DNA from: Ruminiclostridium sp. | GTDB taxonomy: Bacteria > Bacillota > Clostridia > Oscillospirales > Oscillospiraceae | Length of the DNA: 7,282 nt | Direction of reading: 5' to 3' | Assembly: GCA_017560855.1 (NCBI GenBank) | Contig: JAFZEB010000111.1 | Location: 1-7,282 of the forward strand | Shown: piece by piece, positions 1 through 5,940 of the stretch | Layout: the number at the start of each line of letters is the position of its first letter | Numbering within the stretch: position 1 is the first letter of the stretch | Program-made: the position numbers and the translations under genes | The notes under the pieces: model-generated | Told to the model about the DNA's origin: nothing | The model's input: the letters and a program-made list of their open reading frames with translations, nothing else | Database searches by the model: none

Positions 1-195
1 ATGTTTGCCCTGTTCTCCAGCCTGCTCAACTGCATCGTGGTCCGTGTGGTCCTGGCTCTCATCCTGAACCACACCATGGGCCTGGTAGGTATCTTCTGGG
101 CCTGCGCCATTGCCCCGGCCTCCTCCGTCCCTCTGGGTTATCTCTACGAACGCACCGGCGTTTGGAGACGGTCCATGGTGGAGAAGAAAAGCTGA
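1..195 (+). CDS. MATE family efflux transporter, C-terminal fragment (5' end outside window)
   Basis: The 64 visible codons match the last membrane segments of a MATE (multidrug and toxin extrusion; DinF/NorM-type) antiporter, which exports cationic compounds in exchange for Na+ or H+. Two hydrophobic stretches are visible, roughly residues 2-22 (FALFSSLLNCIVVRVVLALI) and 26-48 (MGLVGIFWACAIAPASSVPL). A short basic tail (GVWRRSMVEKKS) then follows, typical of the cytosolic end of these proteins. The ATG at base 1 is almost certainly an internal methionine: full MATE proteins are about 450 residues and no ribosome binding site can be seen. The stop (TGA) is followed within 8 bases by a hairpin terminator, so this is the last gene of its transcription unit. 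The family call rests on recognition of the C-terminal pattern only; substrate cannot be inferred. Confidence 0.75.
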   Translation: MFALFSSLLNCIVVRVVLALILNHTMGLVGIFWACAIAPASSVPLGYLYERTGVWRRSMVEKKS

Positions 196-202
196 ATCTG
201 TT

Positions 203-235
203 AAAACCGCCTTGTCGTCTGACGAGGCGGTTTTT
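203..235 (+). terminator. Rho-independent terminator of the MATE gene
   Basis: AAAACCGCC (203-211) pairs with GGCGGTTTT (226-234), and inner bases TCGTC/GACGA may extend the stem. A T run follows at 231-235. It lies 7 bases after the MATE stop codon. Confidence 0.85.
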
Positions 236-246
236 CTATGGCCAGG

Positions 247-365
247 ACCCCTCATCAGTCTGCTCCGCAGACAGCTTCCCCCCAGGGGGAAGCCTTGCCG
301 TTGGACGAAACAAGCCTTCTCCCTGGGGAGAAGGTGGCACGGCGCAGCCGTGACGGATGAGGGGC
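247..365. repeat. Palindromic intergenic repeat made of four hairpins (MITE/REP-like)
   Basis: The element is bounded by an inverted pair, CCCCTCATC (248-256) and GATGAGGGG (356-364). Inside lie four hairpins: GTCTGC/GCAGAC (about 259-271), GCTTCCCC/GGGGAAGC (about 274-293), CCTTCTCCC/GGGAGAAGG (about 315-334) and CACGGC/GCCGTG (about 339-351). No convincing reading frame or ribosome binding site falls in it. I recognise this CCTCATC...GATGAGG, purine/pyrimidine hairpin style from many intergenic copies in gut Oscillospiraceae and related Clostridia, but copy number in this genome cannot be seen here. It sits between two converging genes, each with its own terminator, a typical tolerated site for non-autonomous repeats. 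Confidence 0.75.
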
Positions 366-412
366 AGGATTCTGCGATACGGATGACAGAGGAAACGTGG
401 TTGGATGCCTAT

Positions 413-446
413 GAAAAAAGGACCGGTACCAACGTACCGGTCCTTA
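413..446 (-). terminator. Rho-independent terminator of the NSS transporter
   Basis: A perfect 12-bp stem, 418-429 with 434-445 (core GGACCGGTAC/GTACCGGTCC), has a 4-base loop. Read on the - strand it is followed by a T run (complement of the A run at 414-419). It begins 13 bases past the NSS stop codon. The A-T flanks make it partly usable from the other side. Confidence 0.92.
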
Positions 447-458
447 AAACATATTCGC

Positions 459-1898
459 TTAAAGGAAGAATGCCTGGATCTGAGTGTACAGAACGATCGC
501 CATGACGATGGGGATCAGGAAGCGGAAAGCAAACTTGGTGTAAGCTTCACCTCTGAACTTGTGGCCGCTGGCCTCGCACTCGTCCTTGACCAGGTTGGGG
601 AACTTCCAGCCCAGCAGCAGGGACATGAACAGAGCGCCCAGGGGCATCAGGACACCCTCGGTGATCATGTCATACAGGTCCAGCCAGCAGTCGTTCCACA
701 TGGCGTAGCCTTCGCCGCCGATCTCCAGACCCAGCAGCTCGAAGGGAGCGGGGACAGCTGCACCGCCGGAGCCCAGAGCGTCCATAGCGGTGGGCAGGGC
801 AAAGATGAAGATGGCAACAGCAAAGAGGATGGAGACCATCTTGCGGTTGGGGTTCTTACCCTTGGCGATCTGCTTGTCCACCACACCGGAGGCCAGAACT
901 TCCAGCAGAGCGATGGAGGAGGTGATGGCTGCAATGAAGACCAGGAAGTAGAACAGGAAGCCGATCACGTTGCCAACCATGCCGCCCATGCCGTCCAGGA
1001 AGACGTTCTGCATGGAGGCGAACAGCAGGCCGGGGCCTGCGCCGTAGTCCACACCGAAGGCTGCGCAGGCAGGCAGGATCATCATGCCGGCAAACAGCGC
1101 GAACAGGGTGTCGGAGAAGGGGACGATCAGAGCGTTCTTCTGGATGTCTTTGTCCTTGGCCAGGTAGGAGCCGAAGGTGATGTTGATGCCCATGGCCAGG
1201 GACAGGGAGAAGAACATCTGGCCGGAGGCAACCTTCAGGACGTTGAAGAAGCTCTTGGGGTCGGTGAACTGGGAGAAGTCGGGCTTGAACATGAACTTGT
1301 AGCCCTCGATGGCGCCGGGCTGGAAGGCAACGAAGATGACGATGCCGATGAGGATCACGCCCAGTGCAGGCATGGCCACCTTGCCGAACTTTTCGATGCC
1401 GCCCTGAACACCGCCCATAACGATGACCATGGTGACCAGCATAGCCAGAGCCAGGAACAGGACCATGGACTTGGTGTCATAGAGCAGATAGCCAAAGAAG
1501 CCGGAGCCCTGACCGGCGAAGCCGTCCATACCGAAGATCTGAACCAGGAAGCCCACGCAGTAGCGCAGGGTCATACCGGCCAGCACGGAGTAGAAGCCCA
1601 GGATCAGGAAGGGGCAGAAGGCGGCCATCCAGCCGATGACCTTATATTTCTGGCCCAGCTTGGCGTATGCGCCCACGCCCAGACCGGTCTTACGGCCCAG
1701 AGCGAACTCGCCCATCATCAGCAGTCTGCCGACGAGAACGACCAGGATCAGGTAGACCACCAGGAAGGCGAAGCCGCCGGTGGAGCCCATCTTGTAGGGG
1801 AAGCCCCACAGGTTGCCCAGGCCGATGGCCGAGCCGATGGAAGCCATGAGGAAGCCAAAAGTGCTGCCCCATTGGCCACGCTGTTTGTTTTCATCCAT
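459..1898 (-). CDS. Neurotransmitter:sodium symporter (NSS/SNF) family transporter
   Basis: A 479-residue LeuT-fold membrane protein expected to import an amino acid or related compound with Na+ across the cytoplasmic membrane. TM1 carries the family signature GSAIGLGNLWGFPY (residues 22-35). N29 and the TM8 residues T326/S327/S328 match the LeuT sodium sites. FFSLSLAMG (229-237) matches the unwound TM6 substrate region, and D410 lies where LeuT has gate residue D404. The LeuT gate arginine R30 (usual xxRFP) is replaced by G32. About 11-12 hydrophobic segments are visible, within the bacterial family norm. The reading frame stays open far upstream (to 2975), but that extension runs antisense to truA. 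ATG 1898 is preferred because family homology begins there and a purine-rich GAAAGAGAGAG precedes it, although this ribosome binding site is weak. It is a single-gene unit with its own promoter and terminator. Substrate is not predictable from sequence. Confidence 0.93.
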   Translation of the reverse strand: MDENKQRGQWGSTFGFLMASIGSAIGLGNLWGFPYKMGSTGGFAFLVVYLILVVLVGRLLMMGEFALGRKTGLGVGAYAKLGQKYKVIGWMAAFCPFLILGFYSVLAGMTLRYCVGFLVQIFGMDGFAGQGSGFFGYLLYDTKSMVLFLALAMLVTMVIVMGGVQGGIEKFGKVAMPALGVILIGIVIFVAFQPGAIEGYKFMFKPDFSQFTDPKSFFNVLKVASGQMFFSLSLAMGINITFGSYLAKDKDIQKNALIVPFSDTLFALFAGMMILPACAAFGVDYGAGPGLLFASMQNVFLDGMGGMVGNVIGFLFYFLVFIAAITSSIALLEVLASGVVDKQIAKGKNPNRKMVSILFAVAIFIFALPTAMDALGSGGAAVPAPFELLGLEIGGEGYAMWNDCWLDLYDMITEGVLMPLGALFMSLLLGWKFPNLVKDECEASGHKFRGEAYTKFAFRFLIPIVMAIVLYTQIQAFFL

Positions 1899-1931
1899 TG
1901 TGTTTTCTCTCTCTTTCGTAGGAAAATATGA

Positions 1932-1965
1932 ACCCCCTGGGAGGGGGTAACGGGCGGGTGCGCCC
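1932..1965 (-). other. Two short hairpins in the NSS leader
   Basis: Between the predicted start of transcription (about 1974) and the NSS start codon, the leader can form GGGCG/CGCCC (1961-1965 with 1952-1956) and then ACCCCC/GGGGGT (1943-1948 with 1932-1937, loop of 5). They match no riboswitch that I recognise. They could affect mRNA stability or attenuation, but no T run typical of a terminator follows. Confidence 0.4.
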
Positions 1966-1980
1966 AATCGCAATGCATCT

Positions 1981-2009
1981 ACTTTACACCAAAATGTCGA
2001 AGATTGCAA
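1981..2009 (-). promoter_or_regulatory. Predicted sigma-A promoter for the NSS transporter
   Basis: On the - strand TTGCAA (2004-2009) is followed by a 17-base spacer and TAAAGT (1981-1986). The -10 matches consensus at four of six positions. It predicts a leader of about 75 bases. Confidence 0.5.
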
Positions 2010-2144
2010 GATGTTGTTTCTACACTTTGCAGAAAAAGTAATAGCCCTTGGGAAATAAGGATTTTTTGCCATGTGCAAGGAGATGGAATGTGTCAACTTT
2101 TGAAATATATTGACAATGTGGCAATGGTGCGGTTTGGTTTGGAC

Positions 2145-2173
2145 TTGCGGCGGCGGGCCGGATGTTCTATAAT
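2145..2173 (+). promoter_or_regulatory. Predicted sigma-A promoter for truA
   Basis: TTGCGG (2145-2150), a 17-base spacer, and a perfect TATAAT (2168-2173). Transcription would begin near 2180, giving a leader of about 25 bases. Confidence 0.7.
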
Positions 2174-2191
2174 GAGAGGGAAAATAAGAAC

Positions 2192-2197
2192 GGAGGG
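2192..2197 (+). promoter_or_regulatory. Ribosome binding site that decides the truA start
   Basis: GGAGGG ends one base before the ATG at 2199 but seven bases before the in-frame ATG at 2205. The second spacing is normal and the first is too tight, so 2205 is the preferred start. It also gives the usual TruA N-terminus (MANYRLTLCYDG). Confidence 0.75.
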
Positions 2198-2204
2198 CAT
2201 GGAA

Positions 2205-2942
2205 ATGGCCAACTACCGCCTGACCCTCTGCTATGACGGCACCCGCTGGAAGGGCTGGCAGAAGCAGGGAAACACTGACAACACCATACAGGGGAAACTG
2301 GAGACTCTTCTCTCCCGGCTCCTGGACCAGCCGGTGGAGGTGAACGGCTCCGGTCGGACCGATGCCGGTACCCATGCCAAGGGGCAGGTGGCCTCCTTCC
2401 GGGCCAAGACAAATATGACCACTGAGGAAATCCTGGCCGGTCTGCGGCAGTACCTCCCGGCGGACATCGGAGCCATCAGCCTGGAGGAGGCGGACCCTCG
2501 GTTCCACGCCCGGCTGTCCTGCACCGGGAAGACCTACGTCTACCGGATCTGGCGGAGTGAGGTCCCCAATGTCTTCGAGCGGAACTATCTGTACTTCTGT
2601 CCCGGGGACCTGAACGTGACTACTATGAGACAGGCGGCAGCAGAACTCTGCGGCACCCATGACTACCGGGCCTTCTGCTCCCTGAAGAAGTTCAAAAAGT
2701 CCACCGTTCGTACGGTGTCGTCCATTGTCATCGAAGAGCTGGGGCCTGAACTGCGGCTGTCCTTTACGGGGGACGGATTTTTGTACAACATGGTCCGTAT
2801 CCTGTCGGGTACCCTTCTGGCGGTGGGCCGGGGAGACTTGGCCCCTGGGGACATGGCAGCCATCATCGACAGCCAGGACCGTACCCGGGCGGGGGAAACC
2901 CTTCCTGCCTGCGGGTTGTGCCTGGAAGAAGTATACTACTAA
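2205..2942 (+). CDS. truA: tRNA pseudouridine(38-40) synthase TruA
   Basis: The enzyme converts uridines at positions 38, 39 and/or 40 of tRNA anticodon arms to pseudouridine; it is cytosolic and normally homodimeric. The 245-residue length is standard. The N-terminal YDGTRWKGWQ (10-19) and the catalytic motif GSGRTDAGTHAKGQ (48-61), with predicted nucleophile Asp53, are intact. So are KTYVYRI (109-115), HDYRAFC (152-158) and GFLYNMVRILSG (191-202) of the C-terminal half. An alternative start at 2199 would add only two residues and has a poorly spaced ribosome binding site. The gene stands alone, with its own promoter and a strong terminator starting at its stop codon. Paralogues of truA occur in many Clostridia, so this may not be the only copy in the genome. 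The two tRNA-Leu genes at 5979-6283 carry U38 and U39 and are plausible substrates. Confidence 0.96.
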   Translation: MANYRLTLCYDGTRWKGWQKQGNTDNTIQGKLETLLSRLLDQPVEVNGSGRTDAGTHAKGQVASFRAKTNMTTEEILAGLRQYLPADIGAISLEEADPRFHARLSCTGKTYVYRIWRSEVPNVFERNYLYFCPGDLNVTTMRQAAAELCGTHDYRAFCSLKKFKKSTVRTVSSIVIEELGPELRLSFTGDGFLYNMVRILSGTLLAVGRGDLAPGDMAAIIDSQDRTRAGETLPACGLCLEEVYY

Positions 2943-2972
2943 AAAAGTGCCTCCCACCGGGAGGCACTTTTT
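2941..2972. terminator. Bidirectional terminator shared by truA and the EamA permease
   Basis: A perfect 14-bp stem, AAAAAGTGCCTCCC (2942-2955) with its complement (2959-2972), has a 3-base loop. It has T tracts in both reading directions. It starts at the truA stop codon and touches the stop of the converging permease gene, so it serves both. Confidence 0.95.
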
Positions 2973-3883
2973 CATTCTGTTGGGCTGTCCTCATCTGACA
3001 TGAGGGTCTCGGCCACCACGCAGGCCAGCAGGATACCCGCACCCATCAGACCGGCCAGGTTCAGCCGTTCCCCCAGAATCAGGAAGGAGAAGAAGGCGGT
3101 CATGACCGGACCGGTGCACTGAACCAGGGCCACCATCCGGGAGGAGATGGACCGGAGGGCAGCGTTCTGGAGGAGGTAACCCGCCACGGTGCACAGGATG
3201 GCCAGGTAGACGATGATGAGCCACTCCACGGTCCCGGCAGTTTCCAGATGGACGCCCCCTTCCAAGACGAAGGCACACAGGGTGGTGAGGATCACCGACA
3301 TGGCAGTCTGGACCGTGGTGAGGGTCACCGGGTCCACCTTGTCCAGGGCCTTCTCGCCAAAGACCAGAGAGCCTGCCATGAGAAGGGCGGAGATCAGGCC
3401 GAAGACCTCACCCAGGCCGAAGCCGGTGAGTCCGCCCCGGCCGCACAGCAGGTACAGACCTACCACCACGAAGATCAGGATGGGGATGTGCTTTGGGTTG
3501 AACCGTTTCCGGTAGATCACCAGGGCCAGCAGAGGGGTCATGACGGTGGACAGGGACCGCAGGAAGGCGGTGGCGGTGGCCGTGGTGAGAACGATGGCGA
3601 TGTTGGTGGCGATGTAGGCGCAGGAGATGCACAGGCTGGGCAGCAGCCAGTCCTTTATGGAGCAGGTCTTCAGCCCCCGGACCACTCGCCGGCCGAAGAT
3701 GACCATCAGAAAGAGGAAGGCGATGGTGTACCGGGCGGACAGCAGGGAATACAGGGGGACCACCTCATAGGCGGCCTTGGAGATGGGGTCACCGAAGCCA
3801 TAGAGGGTGCTTTGGAGCAGGATAAAGGCGATGGGCAGCCATTTGAGGGTTTGTTTCTGGGTGGTGGGGTTCAATGACAACAC
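2972..3883 (-). CDS. EamA/DMT superfamily permease (10-TM drug/metabolite transporter)
   Basis: A 303-residue integral membrane protein with two EamA repeats, roughly residues 15-147 and 155-292. It has about ten hydrophobic segments and the typical GERL signature near the end of the second repeat (271-274). The short C-terminal tail MSDEDSPTE is acidic. The family exports or imports metabolites, amino acids or drugs, and no substrate can be assigned. The start is uncertain: GTG at 3883 is only 2 bases from AGAAGG (3886-3891 on the - strand), whereas the next codon, TTG at 3880, has a better 5-base spacing. The protein is the same except for one residue. Codon 4 (TTG) is a third option. The gene has its own promoter right after the terminator of the upstream AI-2E gene, so it is probably expressed independently. 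The stop codon abuts the terminator shared with truA. Confidence 0.9.
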   Translation of the reverse strand: MLSLNPTTQKQTLKWLPIAFILLQSTLYGFGDPISKAAYEVVPLYSLLSARYTIAFLFLMVIFGRRVVRGLKTCSIKDWLLPSLCISCAYIATNIAIVLTTATATAFLRSLSTVMTPLLALVIYRKRFNPKHIPILIFVVVGLYLLCGRGGLTGFGLGEVFGLISALLMAGSLVFGEKALDKVDPVTLTTVQTAMSVILTTLCAFVLEGGVHLETAGTVEWLIIVYLAILCTVAGYLLQNAALRSISSRMVALVQCTGPVMTAFFSFLILGERLNLAGLMGAGILLACVVAETLMSDEDSPTE

Positions 3884-3916
3884 GACCTTCTCGTAAATAT
3901 CATATAGGTAGGACAG

Positions 3917-3945
3917 ATTATACCGCCTTTGACAGGAAATGACAA
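3917..3945 (-). promoter_or_regulatory. Predicted sigma-A promoter for the EamA permease
   Basis: On the - strand TTGTCA (3940-3945), a 17-base spacer and a perfect TATAAT (3917-3922). The -35 box begins right after the terminator stem of the upstream gene. It predicts a leader of about 25 bases. Confidence 0.8.
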
Positions 3946-3946
3946 G

Positions 3947-3976
3947 AAGAACCGCCGCAAAACTGCGGCGGTTCTT
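3947..3976 (-). terminator. Rho-independent terminator of the AI-2E family gene
   Basis: A perfect 13-bp stem, 3947-3959 with 3964-3976 (core AACCGCCGCA/TGCGGCGGTT), has a 4-base loop. It starts 4 bases past the AI-2E stop. Read on the - strand, the following run is a poor T tract (TTCTTCTTGTC), so termination may be incomplete. Confidence 0.75.
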
Positions 3977-3980
3977 TGAC

Positions 3981-5114
3981 TCAATCGATATTTAGCTTTT
4001 TCTGCTCCAGCCGGTAGTTCACGAACTCCCGGAAGAGGGTGTAAAGGACCGAGCACACGGGGACGCTCACCAGCATACCCACCAGGCCGAAGGCGTTGCC
4101 GCCAACCGTAACAGCGGCCAGGACCCAGATACCGGGCAGGCCCACGGATTTGCCCACCACACGAGGGTAGATGAGGTTGCCCTCCAGCTGCTGGAGGATG
4201 ATGAGGAAGACCAGGAACCACAGGGCCTTCATGGGGGCCACCAGAAGGATCAGGAAGGCACCCACCAGAGCACCGATGATGGCACCGAAGATGGGGATGA
4301 GGGCGCAGAACCCAATGAGGACGGAGACCACCCCGGCGTAGGGGAAACGGAAGAGGGTCATGCCCAGGAAGCACAGGGAACCCAGAATGACCGCCTCGGT
4401 CAGCTGACCGGTGACGAAGTTGGCAAAGGTCTTGTTGGTGAGGGTGGCGATCCCCAGGGTGTTGTTGGCCCAGCGCTGGGGCAGCAGGGCGTGAACGGCC
4501 TTTCGGCTCTGGCGCATGAGGTTCTCCTTCTGGGCCAGCAGGTACAGGGAGAAGACCAGGGCCAGGACAAAATTCACCATGACCGACACGATGGAGGTGG
4601 TGACGCCGATGGTCTTATCCATGAGGGCCTGGCCGTAGTTGGTGAAGAAGTTCAGGGCGGTGGCGTAGATCTTTTCCAGATCCAGGTCCAGGGAGGGCAG
4701 GACGATGTTGTGCTGGGCCAGCAGCTCCATGAGGGAGAAGTACAGGGCTTCCAGCTGCCGGATATACTGGGGCAGCTGAGCGGCCAGGTTGGCGAAGCTC
4801 TCGGTGAGGGCGGGGACCACGATAAAGAACAGGGCAAAGATGATGCCTGCCACAATGACCAGGCTGGCCACCAGACAGACCGGACGCTTGCCTTTGGGGG
4901 ACTTCATCCGTTTGTCCCATTGGCCTTCCAGCAGCCGCAGGGGGACGTTTACGATGAAGGCGATGGCAAAGCCCAGGATAAAGGGGGCGAAAATGGCATA
5001 CACCCCGGAGAGAATGCCTCCCACCTGACTTGGGTGGAGAAGGGCCCAGTAAAGAAGCAGGGCAAAGGTGATGATGCCCAAAATTCGTTTGGTTGGGAAG
5101 TTGTCGTGATTCAT
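3981..5114 (-). CDS. AI-2E family transporter (TqsA/YtvI-like permease, PF01594)
   Basis: A 377-residue polytopic membrane protein. It has a hydrophobic N-terminal pair (about 10-28 and 33-56), a third segment (79-101), a soluble helical stretch (about 103-165), then a cluster of C-terminal membrane segments. The hallmark region is ALIPIFGAIIGALVGAF (271-287), then QQLEGNLIYPRVVGKSVGL (308-326), which is strongly conserved in the family. Members have been linked to autoinducer-2 export (TqsA) and to Na+/H+ antiport in other bacteria. The name therefore does not prove a role in signalling, and the substrate is unknown here. Length is normal. The ATG at 5114 has an AAAGGAA sequence about 9-10 bases upstream. 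The gene is flanked by its own promoter and terminator and looks like a single-gene unit between the Fic and EamA genes. Confidence 0.93.
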   Translation of the reverse strand: MNHDNFPTKRILGIITFALLLYWALLHPSQVGGILSGVYAIFAPFILGFAIAFIVNVPLRLLEGQWDKRMKSPKGKRPVCLVASLVIVAGIIFALFFIVVPALTESFANLAAQLPQYIRQLEALYFSLMELLAQHNIVLPSLDLDLEKIYATALNFFTNYGQALMDKTIGVTTSIVSVMVNFVLALVFSLYLLAQKENLMRQSRKAVHALLPQRWANNTLGIATLTNKTFANFVTGQLTEAVILGSLCFLGMTLFRFPYAGVVSVLIGFCALIPIFGAIIGALVGAFLILLVAPMKALWFLVFLIILQQLEGNLIYPRVVGKSVGLPGIWVLAAVTVGGNAFGLVGMLVSVPVCSVLYTLFREFVNYRLEQKKLNID

Positions 5115-5144
5115 AAGAACCGTTCCTTTTCAGATGATGGGAAA

Positions 5145-5173
5145 AGTATAGGGCATTTACGGGAGGAAAACAA
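5145..5173 (-). promoter_or_regulatory. Predicted sigma-A promoter for the AI-2E family gene
   Basis: On the - strand TTGTTT (5168-5173), a 17-base spacer and TATACT (5145-5150). Leader about 25-30 bases. It lies just past the terminator of the fic gene, separating the two units. Confidence 0.6.
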
Positions 5174-5197
5174 GGAATAAATTGTAAAGAGTGTGGA

Positions 5198-5234
5198 GAA
5201 AAACAAAAAGTCCGAAACCTTTCGGTTTCGGACT
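5198..5234 (-). terminator. Terminator of the fic gene (exact copy of the tRNA-Leu terminator)
   Basis: Stem AGTCCGAAACC (5209-5219) with GGTTTCGGACT (5224-5234), loop TTTC. On the - strand a long T tract follows (complement of the A-rich run 5199-5209). It begins 6 bases after the fic stop. All 37 bases are identical to 5941-5977. Confidence 0.9.
5198..5234 (+). repeat. 37-bp direct repeat, copy 1 (left of fic)
   Basis: Identical and in the same orientation to 5941-5977. The identity stops where the second copy runs into the tRNA-Leu 3' end: CGTCC here against TTGGTG there. Together the copies bracket a cassette holding only the fic gene and its promoter. Confidence 0.9.
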
Positions 5235-5240
5235 CGTCCA

Positions 5241-5846
5241 TTACAGTTCCTCGGATTTGAAGGTGACATATCCTTCGTAATAGTAACTGTGGTCAATGCC
5301 TTTCATGTAGAGTTCCCGGCTGTCGGTTTCGCTGGTGAGGGCCTGCCGAAGCACATGCTTGATCTCGATGTCCCGGATGGGACTGCGTTCCATGGCAAGA
5401 AGATAATCTTCCTTATCCACCAGGCTCCAATCCACCACCTGGCCTAGCTGGGCTTTCAAGAGGTGGTCCAGCCAGATGCGGGTGCTTCTGCCGTTTCCCT
5501 CCCGGAAGGGGTGGGCCACGTTCATCTCCACATACTTTTCTATGATCTCGTCGAAGGTGGACTGAGGCATGGCGTCGATATGGTCCAGGGCGGCATTCAG
5601 ATACATGACCGGGGCAAAGCGGAAATTGCCCTTGGCCAGGTTGACTGAGCGGATCTCGCCGGCAAAGTCATAGATGTCGCTGAAAAGCTGCCAGTGGATG
5701 GCGGCCAGGGCAGAAAAGGTTCCGGGTTCCGGGGTGTCCAGCAGGCCGGATTCAAAGAGTTCCACGGCTTTTTTCTTGCTGATGCGCTCTTCCTCCCGGG
5801 CCAGCTCCGCCGAGCTTTCCAGGCCAAGCTTGTTTTCCAGTGCCAT
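5241..5846 (-). CDS. fic: Fic family AMP-transferase (class III type, C-terminal autoinhibitory motif)
   Basis: A 201-residue Fic protein. The active-site loop HPFREGNGRSTR (112-123) is complete: predicted catalytic His112, Mg/phosphate-binding Glu116, and Arg123. The family transfers AMP from ATP to target hydroxyls. Close relatives such as NmFic and other FicT proteins modify the gyrase and topoisomerase IV subunits GyrB and ParE; this target is inferred by family only. The C-terminal SYYYEG (187-192) matches the [S/T]xxxE[G/N] inhibitory motif of self-inhibited class III Fic proteins, so no separate antitoxin gene is needed and none is seen. An N-terminal charged segment (about 1-27, SSAELAREEERISKKKA) precedes the Fic core. 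ATG 5846 is set by AGGAGG (5853-5858 on the - strand) six bases upstream. The frame is open further upstream, but that part is tRNA and terminator DNA. The gene has its own promoter and a terminator that is an exact copy of the neighbouring tRNA terminator. Confidence 0.95.
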   Translation of the reverse strand: MALENKLGLESSAELAREEERISKKKAVELFESGLLDTPEPGTFSALAAIHWQLFSDIYDFAGEIRSVNLAKGNFRFAPVMYLNAALDHIDAMPQSTFDEIIEKYVEMNVAHPFREGNGRSTRIWLDHLLKAQLGQVVDWSLVDKEDYLLAMERSPIRDIEIKHVLRQALTSETDSRELYMKGIDHSYYYEGYVTFKSEEL

Positions 5847-5902
5847 GCTGAACCTCCTCTCATTTCCAGGTGTCCCAATGAATGGGTACCGATGTCTGTA
5901 AT

Positions 5903-5931
5903 AGTATACCCTGATTGCAGAAATTCCGCAA
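5903..5931 (-). promoter_or_regulatory. Predicted sigma-A promoter for fic
   Basis: On the - strand TTGCGG (5926-5931), a 17-base spacer and TATACT (5903-5908). It lies just past the tRNA terminator. Leader about 50 bases. Confidence 0.65.
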
Positions 5932-5940
5932 TGGTTTCGG

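Larger units (their letters stand above)
1899..2204. other. Divergent intergenic region between NSS gene and truA
   Basis: About 300 bases without a gene. It holds the NSS leader with two hairpins, a - strand promoter at 1981-2009 and a + strand promoter at 2145-2173. An inverted pair TGTCAA (2091-2096) / TTGACA (2110-2115) lies between the promoters. The middle (1985-2130) is much richer in A and T than the flanking genes. No small reading frame with a credible ribosome binding site was found. Confidence 0.7.

Noticed and set aside
247..365. CRISPR array or riboswitch
   Set aside because: The hairpins differ from one another, there is no regular repeat-spacer pattern, and no gene lies downstream on either strand that the element could control.
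405..1931. 508-residue open frame on the + strand opposite the NSS gene
   Set aside because: It is an antisense shadow of a clear membrane transporter. The product is a low-complexity string rich in Gly, Asp, His, Gln and Glu with no family pattern, as expected from the reverse of hydrophobic GC-rich codons.
2004..2204. Upstream part of the truA frame as coding
   Set aside because: It crosses the truA promoter, lacks a ribosome binding site at its start, and does not match TruA.
1899..2975. N-terminal extension of the NSS frame to 838 residues
   Set aside because: The extra 359 codons run antisense to truA and through the intergenic region. NSS homology and normal length begin at ATG 1898.
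3248..3877. 209-residue + strand frame opposite the EamA gene
   Set aside because: Shadow frame of low-complexity Gly/Asp/Gln/Glu composition, opposite a well-supported 10-TM permease.
4491..5180. 229-residue + strand frame opposite the AI-2E family gene
   Set aside because: Shadow frame with the same low-complexity composition and no ribosome binding site; the other strand carries conserved family motifs.
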